Positions 34,062-40,869 of a DNA stretch of 40,869 nucleotides are shown piece after piece; the stretch's first letter is position 1, and each line of letters begins with the position of its first letter. Origin of the DNA: Bacillus sp. MRMR6 (lineage in GTDB: Bacteria > Bacillota > Bacilli > Bacillales > Cytobacillaceae); contig NZ_MSLS01000040.1 in assembly GCF_001940785.1 (NCBI RefSeq), positions 251 to 41,119 of the forward strand. Direction: 5' to 3'. The translations under genes and the position numbers were made by a program. Under the pieces are notes generated by a model. The model did no database searches, was not told the DNA's origin, and saw only the letters and a list, made by a program, of their open reading frames with translations.

Positions 34062-35177
34062 TTAATGAGGTTTTTCACTATCGTACTTTTCGGCCACCTT
34101 GATAAAAGCATCCAAGACATCTTGACCAGGCAGGCCTAATTCGCCCATTTCTTTTACCCAGTCCTTCCAAACTTTTGCAGCAGCACCATCCATTAAGAAC
34201 TTAATGTCGGCTTCAGTTGGTTCATTGATCGTTACTTTTTCATCCGAAAATGCTTTCATTGCTTTCGCTTCATCTTCCACTTGATAGATTTCATAGAAAG
34301 ATTCAGGTTGGAATTCATTTTTTACTTCGAGAATGATTTCTTGAATTTCCTTTGGCAACTCACCCCATACGCTTTTACTGATCCCATAAAATCCAGGTCC
34401 GCCGCTGATCGGCAGAGTCCACACTGATTCCACCACTTCATGAACCCCAAAAGCTAATCCTGCCTGCACACTCATGACTGCCCCATCAACGGTCCCTTTA
34501 GAAACAGCCTCATAGGCTTCGTTAAAAGACATGCCAACCGGTGTTGCTCCTAAATCAGCAATAACTGACGCAATTGGACGAGATGAGGTTAAAATTCGCA
34601 GCCCTTTTAAATCATCGAAGCTAGAAATTGATTTAGTGGACATAATGTTCATCGGAGGTGTGGCATACGTTCCGATACTTACTACTCCCACTTTATCCCA
34701 TTCCGCTTGAAACTCAGGAATGGTCTCTTGTAATTCATTCAGTGTCTTAATAGCAACCCAAGAGTCTGAAAATAGTGCAGGATTCGATGCTACAGAACTT
34801 AGTGGCAACCTTCCAGATTGCTGTGATGGATTAATAACCGCAACATCAACCACTCCACTTGAGATTGCATCCACCACATCTTGCGGACCTGCTAATGTTC
34901 CTCCGTAGAAGCGTTCAAACTTTATTAATCCTTCTGTTCTATTCTCAATTTCGTCTAAAAATTTATCAAATGCATCTGTCAAAGCTCCTGGAGGTGAATG
35001 CGTACTAGCTTTTAATACAACTGGATCCATGACAGGCTCTTTCTCTATTTCTTCTTCACCTGAAGGACTTTGATTATTATTAGAGCTGCTAGAATTTGAA
35101 TTTGTTTGATTATTCGAACATGCTATTAACCCAAGAATACAAGCTAGTAAAAACGCCAATTTAACTACATTTTTCAT
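34062..35177 (-). CDS. dctP: TRAP transporter substrate-binding lipoprotein (DctP)
   Basis: The 371-residue protein captures the substrate outside the membrane. It has a lipoprotein signal peptide with lipobox LIAC (Cys about 21), a Ser/Asn-rich linker (about 22-50) and a TRAP binding domain. Motifs include FYGGTLAGPQDVVDAISSGV, FDDLKGLRILTSSRPI (with the conserved Arg that usually binds the carboxylate, in LKGLRILTS) and GTPVGMSFNEAYEAVSKGTV-like residues (ATPVGMSFNEAYEAVSKGTV). The conserved Arg argues for a carboxylate ligand. The ribosome site is AAGGGGG. It is the first gene of the dctPQM-TPP-MBL operon, divergent from the LysR gene. Confidence 0.92.
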   Translation of the reverse strand: MKNVVKLAFLLACILGLIACSNNQTNSNSSSSNNNQSPSGEEEIEKEPVMDPVVLKASTHSPPGALTDAFDKFLDEIENRTEGLIKFERFYGGTLAGPQDVVDAISSGVVDVAVINPSQQSGRLPLSSVASNPALFSDSWVAIKTLNELQETIPEFQAEWDKVGVVSIGTYATPPMNIMSTKSISSFDDLKGLRILTSSRPIASVIADLGATPVGMSFNEAYEAVSKGTVDGAVMSVQAGLAFGVHEVVESVWTLPISGGPGFYGISKSVWGELPKEIQEIILEVKNEFQPESFYEIYQVEDEAKAMKAFSDEKVTINEPTEADIKFLMDGAAAKVWKDWVKEMGELGLPGQDVLDAFIKVAEKYDSEKPH

Positions 35178-35324
35178 GAATGATCCCCCTTTTTGATATT
35201 TTAGGAAGTCTTACTTACTAGCGGCCGGTTTCTCTTATATCATTTAAAAACACCTCTCCCTTTCGTTCACTATTACTCATTAGCAGCTTGCTACGTTTTG
35301 TGAAATTTCTACTATGTCTCATTT

Positions 35325-35338
35325 AGAAAGCGCTTAAT
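35325..35338. promoter_or_regulatory. Cre-like site in the dctP leader region
   Basis: AGAAAGCGCTTAAT keeps the AAAGCGCTT core of CcpA sites but misses outer bases. It lies 148 nt upstream of dctP and could extend catabolite control to the TRAP operon. Weak on its own. Confidence 0.35.
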
Positions 35339-35382
35339 TTATTTAAAATCATACCCCATAAATTGCAATTTTCTAAATATTT

Positions 35383-35395
35383 AGATACGATATCT
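35383..35395. promoter_or_regulatory. Small palindrome in the dctP-lysR divergent region
   Basis: AGATACGATATCT is a 5-3-5 inverted repeat 75 nt before the LysR-type gene. A direct repeat GCAATTT flanks it (about 35365-35371 and 35402-35408). LysR regulators usually bind short dyads here, so this is the best candidate for the activator site. The 292-nt gap holds no gene. Confidence 0.4.
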
Positions 35396-35469
35396 GTAAT
35401 CGCAATTTCCTATTAATCTATTATTGAATTCAAAATTCACTTTTGAACTGTTTAAAAAGGAGGTCCAAT

Positions 35470-36396
35470 ATGGATATTCGCCAATTACGCTATTTCATAG
35501 CCGTAGCGGAGAATTTGAACTTTACAGAGGCTGCCAATCAATTATTTATCGCTCAATCCTCGTTAAGCCAGCGGATTGCAGAATTAGAAAGATCACTAGG
35601 AGTAAAACTATTTAAACGAAACAAACGGTCAGTCCAGTTAACCTCAGCGGGTACTGTATTCTTACAAGAAGCAACAGATATTCTGCAAAAATATGCTGAA
35701 GCGACGGAGAGGACACGCCAAGCGGATTCTGGGATTCTCGGTACTTTAAACATTGGTTTTTTAGGTCATTCTGTTAATCAGTTCCTGCCTAAATTGGTTA
35801 AGAATTTCCGCGAGGATTACCCATTCATTACCTTAAAGCTTGACCGATATAGCCACGGAAGGTTGAATGAATCTCTTAAAAACGAGGAATTAGATATTGC
35901 TTTTACTAGTTCTTTCGGACTTCAAAATATTCCTAACTTAGATTTATTAAAGGTTTATCGTGATAGATCCTGCGTGGTTGTGCATCAGGACCATCCACTT
36001 GCCACACGTACGAAAATTAACATGACAGAATTAACGGAGGAATCTTTCATTACACTCAAGAGGCAGGTTTCGCCTCAAGCCTATGATCGATTTCTTAAGA
36101 TGTGTAATGATAGTGGATTCTCCCCTAGCATCGTGAATCAAACTTCCTTTTTAGATACCGTTTTACTATTAGTGGAAGCCGGGATGGGAATTGCTGTGAT
36201 GCCCAAAAGCGTGAAAACCATTGCCAACCCAGGACTTCGTTTTCTGGAGATAGACGGTAGTGTTAGTCAGTTTGATATGGTGGCGGCCTGGAAAAAATCA
36301 AATCCCAATCCGTCTATTTCTTTCTTTTTAAAGGAAATAGAGAATTTTGTAGCGGATTCAACTAGAAATAACGCCCCACTCACCATGAAGCTTTGA
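35470..36396 (+). CDS. LysR-family transcriptional regulator
   Basis: The 308-residue protein starts with a LysR helix-turn-helix (MDIRQLRYFIAVAENLNFTE, AANQLFIAQSSLSQRIAELE), followed by RSLGVKLFKRNKRSVQLTSAG. Residues about 90-300 form the effector-binding domain (LNIGFLGHSV, DIAFTSSF, VEAGMGIAVMP). It resembles the CatR/BenM/YnfL-like group that responds to aromatic or organic acids. I chose the ATG at 35470, because AAAAGGAGG lies upstream; the frame opens 9 codons earlier without a site. It is divergent from dctP and upstream of the aldehyde dehydrogenase, so it probably controls both sides. Confidence 0.9.
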   Translation: MDIRQLRYFIAVAENLNFTEAANQLFIAQSSLSQRIAELERSLGVKLFKRNKRSVQLTSAGTVFLQEATDILQKYAEATERTRQADSGILGTLNIGFLGHSVNQFLPKLVKNFREDYPFITLKLDRYSHGRLNESLKNEELDIAFTSSFGLQNIPNLDLLKVYRDRSCVVVHQDHPLATRTKINMTELTEESFITLKRQVSPQAYDRFLKMCNDSGFSPSIVNQTSFLDTVLLLVEAGMGIAVMPKSVKTIANPGLRFLEIDGSVSQFDMVAAWKKSNPNPSISFFLKEIENFVADSTRNNAPLTMKL

Positions 36397-36543
36397 GAAA
36401 AAATTTCTTGCTGTTTAGCTTCTGATTTTTCACAAAAATAGTAAACTTCTTTCAGATTGTTGCATATAGAGCAAAAATACTATTTGCATAATTTTAACAT
36501 CCTCCTATAATTTCAACTGTTACCTGCTTTGTTTTTACAATAT

Positions 36544-36557
36544 TGAAAGCGTTAACA
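36544..36557 (+). promoter_or_regulatory. CcpA cre site before the aldehyde dehydrogenase
   Basis: TGAAAGCGTTAACA is a perfect match to the catabolite-responsive element TGWAANCGNTNWCA. It lies 4 nt before the ribosome site of the next gene, a position for roadblock or promoter repression by CcpA when preferred sugars are present. Confidence 0.85.
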
Positions 36558-36575
36558 ATAGAAGGAGGAATGAGT

Positions 36576-38033
36576 GTGCAATCTATTCTGGTACTAAACA
36601 AAAACTTTATTAATGGTGAATGGAAGGAAGGAAAAAGCAGCCGCAGCTATGATATTCTAAATCCCTATGACCGTTCTGTTGTCGCATCCGTCCGGTTGGC
36701 CACAAAAGAGCAGCTGGACGAGACCTTTAATATCGCAAGGGCTGCGCAAAAGGAATGGGCCAAATCCACAGTTGAAGAACGCCGAGCCGTCCTCCATAAG
36801 GCTGCTGAATATTTAACTGTCCACAAGGAAGAAATTGTAAATACCATTGTGTCCGAAACTGGAGGAACTCTTTTAAAGGCGAATGTTGAACATCACCTTG
36901 CACTGGAATTTTTAGAAGAATCTATTAAATATGCCGATGAAATCTATAAGGTAAAAGAGGTCCCTGGGTCGGCTGAAAAGTTTAATCATATTTACAAACT
37001 GCCACTAGGTGTGATCTCATCTATCACTCCATTTAACTTTCCATTAAATTTATCAATGAGAACGATAGCCCCCGCGATTGCGTTAGGTAATAGTGTCGTT
37101 CATAAACCAGATATTCAAGTGGGTCTTTCTGGTGGTTCCATCATTGCGAAAGCATTTGAATATGCCGGCCTGCCGAAGGGTGTTCTGAATGTGGTTTTGA
37201 CCGATATCGAAGAAATTGGCGACGGGATGCTAACGAATCCTAACTTAGATTTGATCAGTTTTACAGGCTCTTCTGCTGTGGGAAGACATATTGGCGGAAT
37301 TGCCGGACAAAATCTTAAGCGAGTTGCACTTGAGTTAGGTGGGAACAGTCCATTGGTTGTTCTTTCGGATGCTGATGTGGATCAGGCTGTGAATGCAGCG
37401 ATCTTTGGCAAGTTTATCCACCAAGGTCAAATATGTATGATCGTAAATCGGATTATCGTCCATCAAGACCGATATGATGAATTTGTTGAAAAATTTGTTG
37501 CGCGGGCAAGTGCACTTCCATACGGAGATCCGAGTGACCCTAAAACCGTGATCGGTCCTCTCGTTAACGAACGTCAGTTAGAAAAGGCCCTTCAATATAT
37601 TGAGGATGCAAAGTGTGAAGGGGCAACGGTTGCATTAGAGGGTACAAGAGTTGGGAATGTTCTCACGCCCGTAGTATTCACAAACGTTGATAATTCTAGT
37701 AAACTCGCCCAAACCGAATTATTTGCTCCAATTGCTTCGATTATAAAAGCGCAAACTGATAATGGAGCGATAGAAATCGCCAATGACACCGCCTACGGAT
37801 TAAGTTCATCCATCTTTACCAGCGACTTAGCCCGAGGCGAAGAACTAGCACTTCAGGTTGACGCTGGAATGACCCATGTAAACGACCAAACCGTAAACGA
37901 TGCACCCAACATCCCATTCGGAGGAAACAAAGCAAGCGGCCTAGGCCGATTCGGCAACCCCTGGGTAGTCGAAGAATTCACCACAACCAAATGGGTATCC
38001 GTCCAAACAACCAACCGAAAATACCCGTTTTAG
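36576..38033 (+). CDS. Aromatic aldehyde dehydrogenase, YfmT-like (benzaldehyde/vanillin type)
   Basis: The 485-residue enzyme oxidises an aldehyde to the carboxylic acid with NAD. It matches B. subtilis YfmT, a vanillin/benzaldehyde dehydrogenase, nearly along its length by my reading: ISSITPFNFPLNLSMRTIAP, ALELGGNSPLVVLSDADVDQ (general-base Glu about 253), FIHQGQICMIVNRIIVHQ (nucleophile Cys about 285) and NDAPNIPFGGNKASGLGRFG. I chose GTG at 36576, because AGGAGG is 7 nt upstream; the ATG two codons earlier is only one or two nt from that site. A cre site lies directly upstream. The context between a 2-oxo-acid TPP enzyme and a ring dioxygenase supports an aromatic aldehyde. Confidence 0.92.
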   Translation: MQSILVLNKNFINGEWKEGKSSRSYDILNPYDRSVVASVRLATKEQLDETFNIARAAQKEWAKSTVEERRAVLHKAAEYLTVHKEEIVNTIVSETGGTLLKANVEHHLALEFLEESIKYADEIYKVKEVPGSAEKFNHIYKLPLGVISSITPFNFPLNLSMRTIAPAIALGNSVVHKPDIQVGLSGGSIIAKAFEYAGLPKGVLNVVLTDIEEIGDGMLTNPNLDLISFTGSSAVGRHIGGIAGQNLKRVALELGGNSPLVVLSDADVDQAVNAAIFGKFIHQGQICMIVNRIIVHQDRYDEFVEKFVARASALPYGDPSDPKTVIGPLVNERQLEKALQYIEDAKCEGATVALEGTRVGNVLTPVVFTNVDNSSKLAQTELFAPIASIIKAQTDNGAIEIANDTAYGLSSSIFTSDLARGEELALQVDAGMTHVNDQTVNDAPNIPFGGNKASGLGRFGNPWVVEEFTTTKWVSVQTTNRKYPF

Positions 38034-38053
38034 AAAATTCATAGAAATTCATA

Positions 38054-38111
38054 GGGACGGTTCTACTGCTTCCTTCGTTTAGCTAAACGAAGGAAGCATG
38101 AGAACCGTCCC
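38054..38111. repeat. Hairpin repeat copy E
   Basis: A 27-bp inverted repeat with loop agct and two mispaired neighbours. The left arm starts GGGACGGTTCTACTGC. It separates the convergent aldehyde dehydrogenase (+) and dioxygenase beta subunit (-), 20 nt and 7 nt from their stop codons. Confidence 0.9.
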
Positions 38112-38118
38112 TGCGCAC

Positions 38119-38643
38119 TTATAAGAACATACTCATATTCATCGTCGTAATGACGGATTGATCCGGATAGATGGTGCGGGTTGAGATTCTATACTCGTCC
38201 CCTATCTTTCGAATCGTATCATTTCTTTCACCAAACAATTGTTCAATATCGTGTGTCGACCCTCTACTCCGTTGAAATAGAAAATAGCTTCTTACTTTGT
38301 ATTCATCTGGATTCGATGTCATTTCTACCATTATATTGGAAATAAAATGACGCTGGCGGGTTGCTGGGTTTTCAACCCATGCCGATTTTGTATATAAGCG
38401 ATTTGCCCTTGTCGTTAATGACTTTTTTGTTTCATCGAAGAAAGAGGAATCCGTCGCAAGATCGTCCACACCGACTCCTTCTACCGTTTCTCGCAAAGGC
38501 ATTCTATAAACTAGATCCTCGGTTAGTAACTCCAGCCATTCCTTATATTTACGATTGTCCAAATAGTAAGCTTCAAGGTTTAGGAGATTGGTAATTTCCA
38601 TTAGGATTTCTGGAGTTAATTTGTTTTTTAACTCGGAAGTCAT
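38119..38643 (-). CDS. Ring-hydroxylating dioxygenase, beta subunit
   Basis: The 174-residue protein has the SnoaL/NTF2-like fold of small dioxygenase subunits. Residues include LLNLEAYYLDNRKYKEWLEL, TEDLVYRMPLRET and the C-terminal ISTRTIYPDQSVI with typical family length. The beta subunit has no metal centre and stabilises the alpha hexamer. It resembles the HcaF/BphA2 group. Its start overlaps the alpha-subunit stop by four bases (38640-38643), so the pair is coupled. No ferredoxin or reductase gene follows before the end of the operon at hairpin repeat E. Confidence 0.9.
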   Translation of the reverse strand: MTSELKNKLTPEILMEITNLLNLEAYYLDNRKYKEWLELLTEDLVYRMPLRETVEGVGVDDLATDSSFFDETKKSLTTRANRLYTKSAWVENPATRQRHFISNIMVEMTSNPDEYKVRSYFLFQRSRGSTHDIEQLFGERNDTIRKIGDEYRISTRTIYPDQSVITTMNMSMFL

Positions 38644-40040
38644 AGCTTTTCCTCCTTTACAAACATGTCTTTCGCAATATGTTTAAACCATTGCTCATGC
38701 ATGCTTCTGGCAATGGCATCAAGATAGGTTGTTGGATAAGCTGTTCCTGGACCAGGGAAATTCTCGTCAGGCAATACGCGATCAAGGCCCATTAAGTAGT
38801 TATTAACGTTATTATAGTTTAGATCCTTATTCCTCATCATCAGACCTTTGCTTACTTCGACTATTCTTGCCCAGTTTTCAGTATCATCTTGTTCTAGCGT
38901 TCCTGTCGGTCCGAATGATCCTAAGTATCCTTTATATGCAGCTTCCTTATAATCTTTAGGGGCTGCTTTATCAATCATGAACCAACACCAGACCTCTACC
39001 TTTTCTGGGCCGATAGGTCTCCAAAGCCGGAAGTTTAAATAGTTATGCAGATGACCTTCTGTCCCATGAATTGGACTAACAAATGATAGATTTGGATAGA
39101 CTCCCCCAACAAATACTGTTACCTTGGATTGAATGTCAAATTGTTCTGGAGTTAAATGTTCTTTAAATAAAGGCCACATCGACTCGGGCATTCCTTGAAA
39201 AGGTACTCTTGCCTCACCTGTTTTGCTTGTAATCACATTGATCCCATGGCCATTTTCGAGAACCACCTGATGCCCATAGCCAGCATAAAGCGGGTCAGAA
39301 GGACTAATACCCAATTCTACTGTAGAACGATGAGTGGTCTGTACATGATAGGGATCTGCCGCAAAATTTTCAGCCGTTGCCTTCCAGTTGGCTTTCGCTA
39401 CCCATCGTTGTGGCAACCCGATTACTTCCATTCCCCCGCTTCTACCTAGCAAAATATCAAAATACCATTTCATGTCGCCTAAATAGTCTACCAACGGTTC
39501 CGCGTTTGGATCTAGGTTTCCAAAAATCATTCCCTGGTAGCTTTCAACCCTAGGAATTTCACGAAGATTCCATTCTGCTTTACACATCTCTTCACCGTAT
39601 ACTTTATTCCCAGCCACAATACCTACTAGTTCACCATCCGTGTTAAAACTCCAGCCATGGTACGGGCATGTAAACGTTTTCTTGTTTCCGCGATCAGCTG
39701 TACAAAGCATTGTACCGCGGTGTGTACATGAATTTAGAAAAGCATTAATTTCTCCATTTCTATTTTTCACTAAAAGAACAGGATCATCCACCATCCATCG
39801 AGTTACATAACTACCAGCTTCTTTCAATTCCGTTTCATGACCTAAGAATTGCCAATTATAGCCAAAAATATTTTCAATCTCCAAATCATAAACATCCGGA
39901 TCCGTCAAAACCCACTGAGGAAACAACCCTTGATCCATTTTTTCCTTTAATAAAACAAAAGCCTTTTCATCAATCGTCCGCCTAATCATTCCACCACCAC
40001 TTTCTTTATAACCTACTTTACCTTCCATCATAATAAACAT
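38640..40040 (-). CDS. Ring-hydroxylating dioxygenase, alpha subunit (Rieske)
   Basis: The protein is up to 466 residues and carries the catalytic centres of an aromatic-ring dioxygenase, which adds both oxygen atoms to give a cis-dihydrodiol. The Rieske cluster ligands are in NSCTHRG (about 103-109) and CPYHGW (about 124-129). The mononuclear iron site is ADPYHVQTTHRS (the two His near 231-236, with the bridging Asp before them), and a later Asp is in the QDDTENW region (about 380). The substrate group is the benzoate/biphenyl/phenylpropionate type and cannot be fixed from sequence. Start is uncertain: ATG at 40040 has GGAAG about 9 nt upstream, and a later Met in SGGGMIRRTI is possible. A matching reductase and ferredoxin are not in the window. 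Confidence 0.92.
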   Translation of the reverse strand: MFIMMEGKVGYKESGGGMIRRTIDEKAFVLLKEKMDQGLFPQWVLTDPDVYDLEIENIFGYNWQFLGHETELKEAGSYVTRWMVDDPVLLVKNRNGEINAFLNSCTHRGTMLCTADRGNKKTFTCPYHGWSFNTDGELVGIVAGNKVYGEEMCKAEWNLREIPRVESYQGMIFGNLDPNAEPLVDYLGDMKWYFDILLGRSGGMEVIGLPQRWVAKANWKATAENFAADPYHVQTTHRSTVELGISPSDPLYAGYGHQVVLENGHGINVITSKTGEARVPFQGMPESMWPLFKEHLTPEQFDIQSKVTVFVGGVYPNLSFVSPIHGTEGHLHNYLNFRLWRPIGPEKVEVWCWFMIDKAAPKDYKEAAYKGYLGSFGPTGTLEQDDTENWARIVEVSKGLMMRNKDLNYNNVNNYLMGLDRVLPDENFPGPGTAYPTTYLDAIARSMHEQWFKHIAKDMFVKEEKL

Positions 40041-40097
40041 TCATTTCATCTTCCACATCCACGTTTCTCTATACGCAACAAACACAAAAAATACATA

Positions 40098-40150
40098 GGG
40101 ACGGTTCTACTGCTTCCTTCGTTAACCGAAGGAAGCAGTAGAACCGTCCC
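40098..40150. repeat. Hairpin repeat copy F
   Basis: A perfect 24-bp inverted repeat with loop ttaac. The left arm starts GGGACGGTTCTACTGC. Unlike the other copies it lies between divergent genes (dioxygenase alpha and ppnP), in the space expected to hold promoters, so it may affect their expression. Confidence 0.9.
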
Positions 40151-40258
40151 TGCGTTTACTACATTTAATTTTTTCACTATTTTTTATTTTCTATTTATAA
40201 GAAAGTATTTTTATGTTAAATTGATTTCATATCAAAAGAGAGGAAGATTTGTAGACAT

Positions 40259-40573
40259 ATGGAACAATTTAATCATGTATCAATTATCAAGAAAGCTAAT
40301 ACATATTTTAACGGGAAAGTAACGAGTCGGACGGTTTTATTTGAAGATGGAACGAAGAAGACACTTGGAATTATGCTGCCAGGTGAATATGAATTCTCTA
40401 CAGATGTAAAAGAAGAAATGGACATATTAGCAGGGCATTTAGAATACAAACTAGCGGGAGAAGATTGGAAAGCAATAGACGGTTCCGGTATTTTCTATGT
40501 TCCTGCCAAGGAAAAGTTTCAATTAAAAATCCACTCTGTTGTAGATTACTGCTGTTCTTATATTTCAGAATAA
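40259..40573 (+). CDS. ppnP: Pyrimidine/purine nucleoside phosphorylase PpnP
   Basis: The 104-residue protein is of the PpnP (DUF1255, YaiE) family of small cupin-like nucleoside phosphorylases, which split nucleosides with phosphate. Motifs include [32 protein letters not shown] and [10 protein letters not shown], then [17 protein letters not shown]. Length equals the family norm. The ribosome site AGAGGAAG lies about 11 nt before ATG, somewhat far. It is a single gene unrelated to the catabolic cluster and ends before a partial hairpin repeat and a strong terminator. Confidence 0.9.
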   Translation: MEQFNHVSIIKKANTYFNGKVTSRTVLFEDGTKKTLGIMLPGEYEFSTDVKEEMDILAGHLEYKLAGEDWKAIDGSGIFYVPAKEKFQLKIHSVVDYCCSYISE

Positions 40574-40576
40574 GTA

Positions 40577-40592
40577 CACGGGGACGGTTCTT
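40577..40592. repeat. Truncated left arm of the hairpin repeat (H)
   Basis: CACGGGGACGGTTCTT is the start of the family's left arm, as in copy A. The rest of the arm and the right arm are absent, so it is a decayed or partial copy just after ppnP. Confidence 0.6.
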
Positions 40593-40622
40593 AAAGCGGA
40601 CAATCGGAAGTTTTGCGCGTAA

Positions 40623-40660
40623 AAAGGCACAACTAGCGTTAATGAGCTAGTTGTGCCTTT
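40623..40660 (+). terminator. Strong terminator after ppnP
   Basis: AAAGGCACAACTAGC (40623-40637) pairs perfectly with GCTAGTTGTGCCTTT (40646-40660) around an eight-base loop, and gatgattttt follows. The last 200 nt of the window beyond it show no gene. Confidence 0.85.
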
Positions 40661-40869
40661 GATGATTTTTATGCAGAAGATCATAGCGCAAAATTTTTGA
40701 TTGCCAGAGAAGAATGAAGTCGCGGCCCTCGCTAATGAACTAAAATATGGTAACCCCACCAAAAATAAATTTTTATTCGTTGAAGGATTTTTTCAATTTA
40801 CGTCGTATTGGGAATTCAATCCGATACCTATTTTTCATACATTTTTATACAAGTGTTCGCAACTATTAT

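Noticed and set aside
40565..40762. Minus-strand frame of 65 codons at the right edge
   Set aside because: It covers the ppnP terminator, has no ribosome site and no family pattern.

Overview
The window looks like chromosomal DNA of a low-GC, spore-forming Bacillaceae species (Bacillus/Neobacillus type). The basis is AT-rich intergenic DNA, strong GGAGG ribosome binding sites, an Spx paralogue, a YhcN/YlaJ-type sporulation lipoprotein, a YfmT-like aldehyde dehydrogenase, a perfect CcpA cre site and typical Bacillus dispersed repeats. No rRNA, tRNA, CRISPR array or intact transposase gene was seen.

Region 1 (1-11.9 kb) handles pectin and galacturonate. A secreted 1462-residue enzyme carries a PL10 pectate lyase, a CE8 pectin methylesterase, two CBM35-like modules and an SLH-like segment. 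Upstream lie a uronate-dehydrogenase-like SDR and the uxaC-uxaB-uxaA operon (galacturonate to 2-keto-3-deoxygluconate). A divergent LacI-family regulator (exuR-like) follows, with matching palindromic operators at both promoters. A 238-bp MITE sits between the SDR and the pectinase. The SDR and pectinase leaders share an 18/19-nt motif.

Region 2 (11.9-23.7 kb) holds mostly housekeeping and stress genes: an Rrf2 regulator, Spx, a YqjA-like FUSC protein, a quinone-oxidoreductase-like MDR, an EamA transporter, two conserved membrane proteins, a class-I-amidotransferase-like hydrolase, a DUF421 protein coupled to a carbonic-anhydrase-like protein that has lost two zinc ligands, a sporulation lipoprotein and purT. 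A possible 41-residue gene and a decayed membrane-protein remnant lie between them.

Region 3 (23.7-29.6 kb) is for arabinose: an AraK-like FGGY kinase and a 1246-residue cytoplasmic GH51 arabinofuranosidase whose promoter carries three AraR-like boxes.

Region 4 (29.6-40.0 kb) appears to be an aromatic catabolic island. It has a TRAP transporter (dctPQM), a TPP enzyme of the acetolactate synthase/benzoylformate decarboxylase superfamily and an MBL-fold hydrolase in one operon. A LysR regulator lies divergently, followed by a YfmT-like aromatic aldehyde dehydrogenase with a cre site, then a two-subunit Rieske ring-hydroxylating dioxygenase. My inference is uptake of an aromatic 2-oxo acid, decarboxylation to an aldehyde, oxidation to the acid and ring dihydroxylation. 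ppnP ends the window.

Six near-perfect hairpin repeats (about 50-68 bp, arms beginning GGGACGGTTCT) and two fragments punctuate the window, mostly at gene 3' ends. Their arms vary together, which suggests a mobile or REP-like palindromic family.
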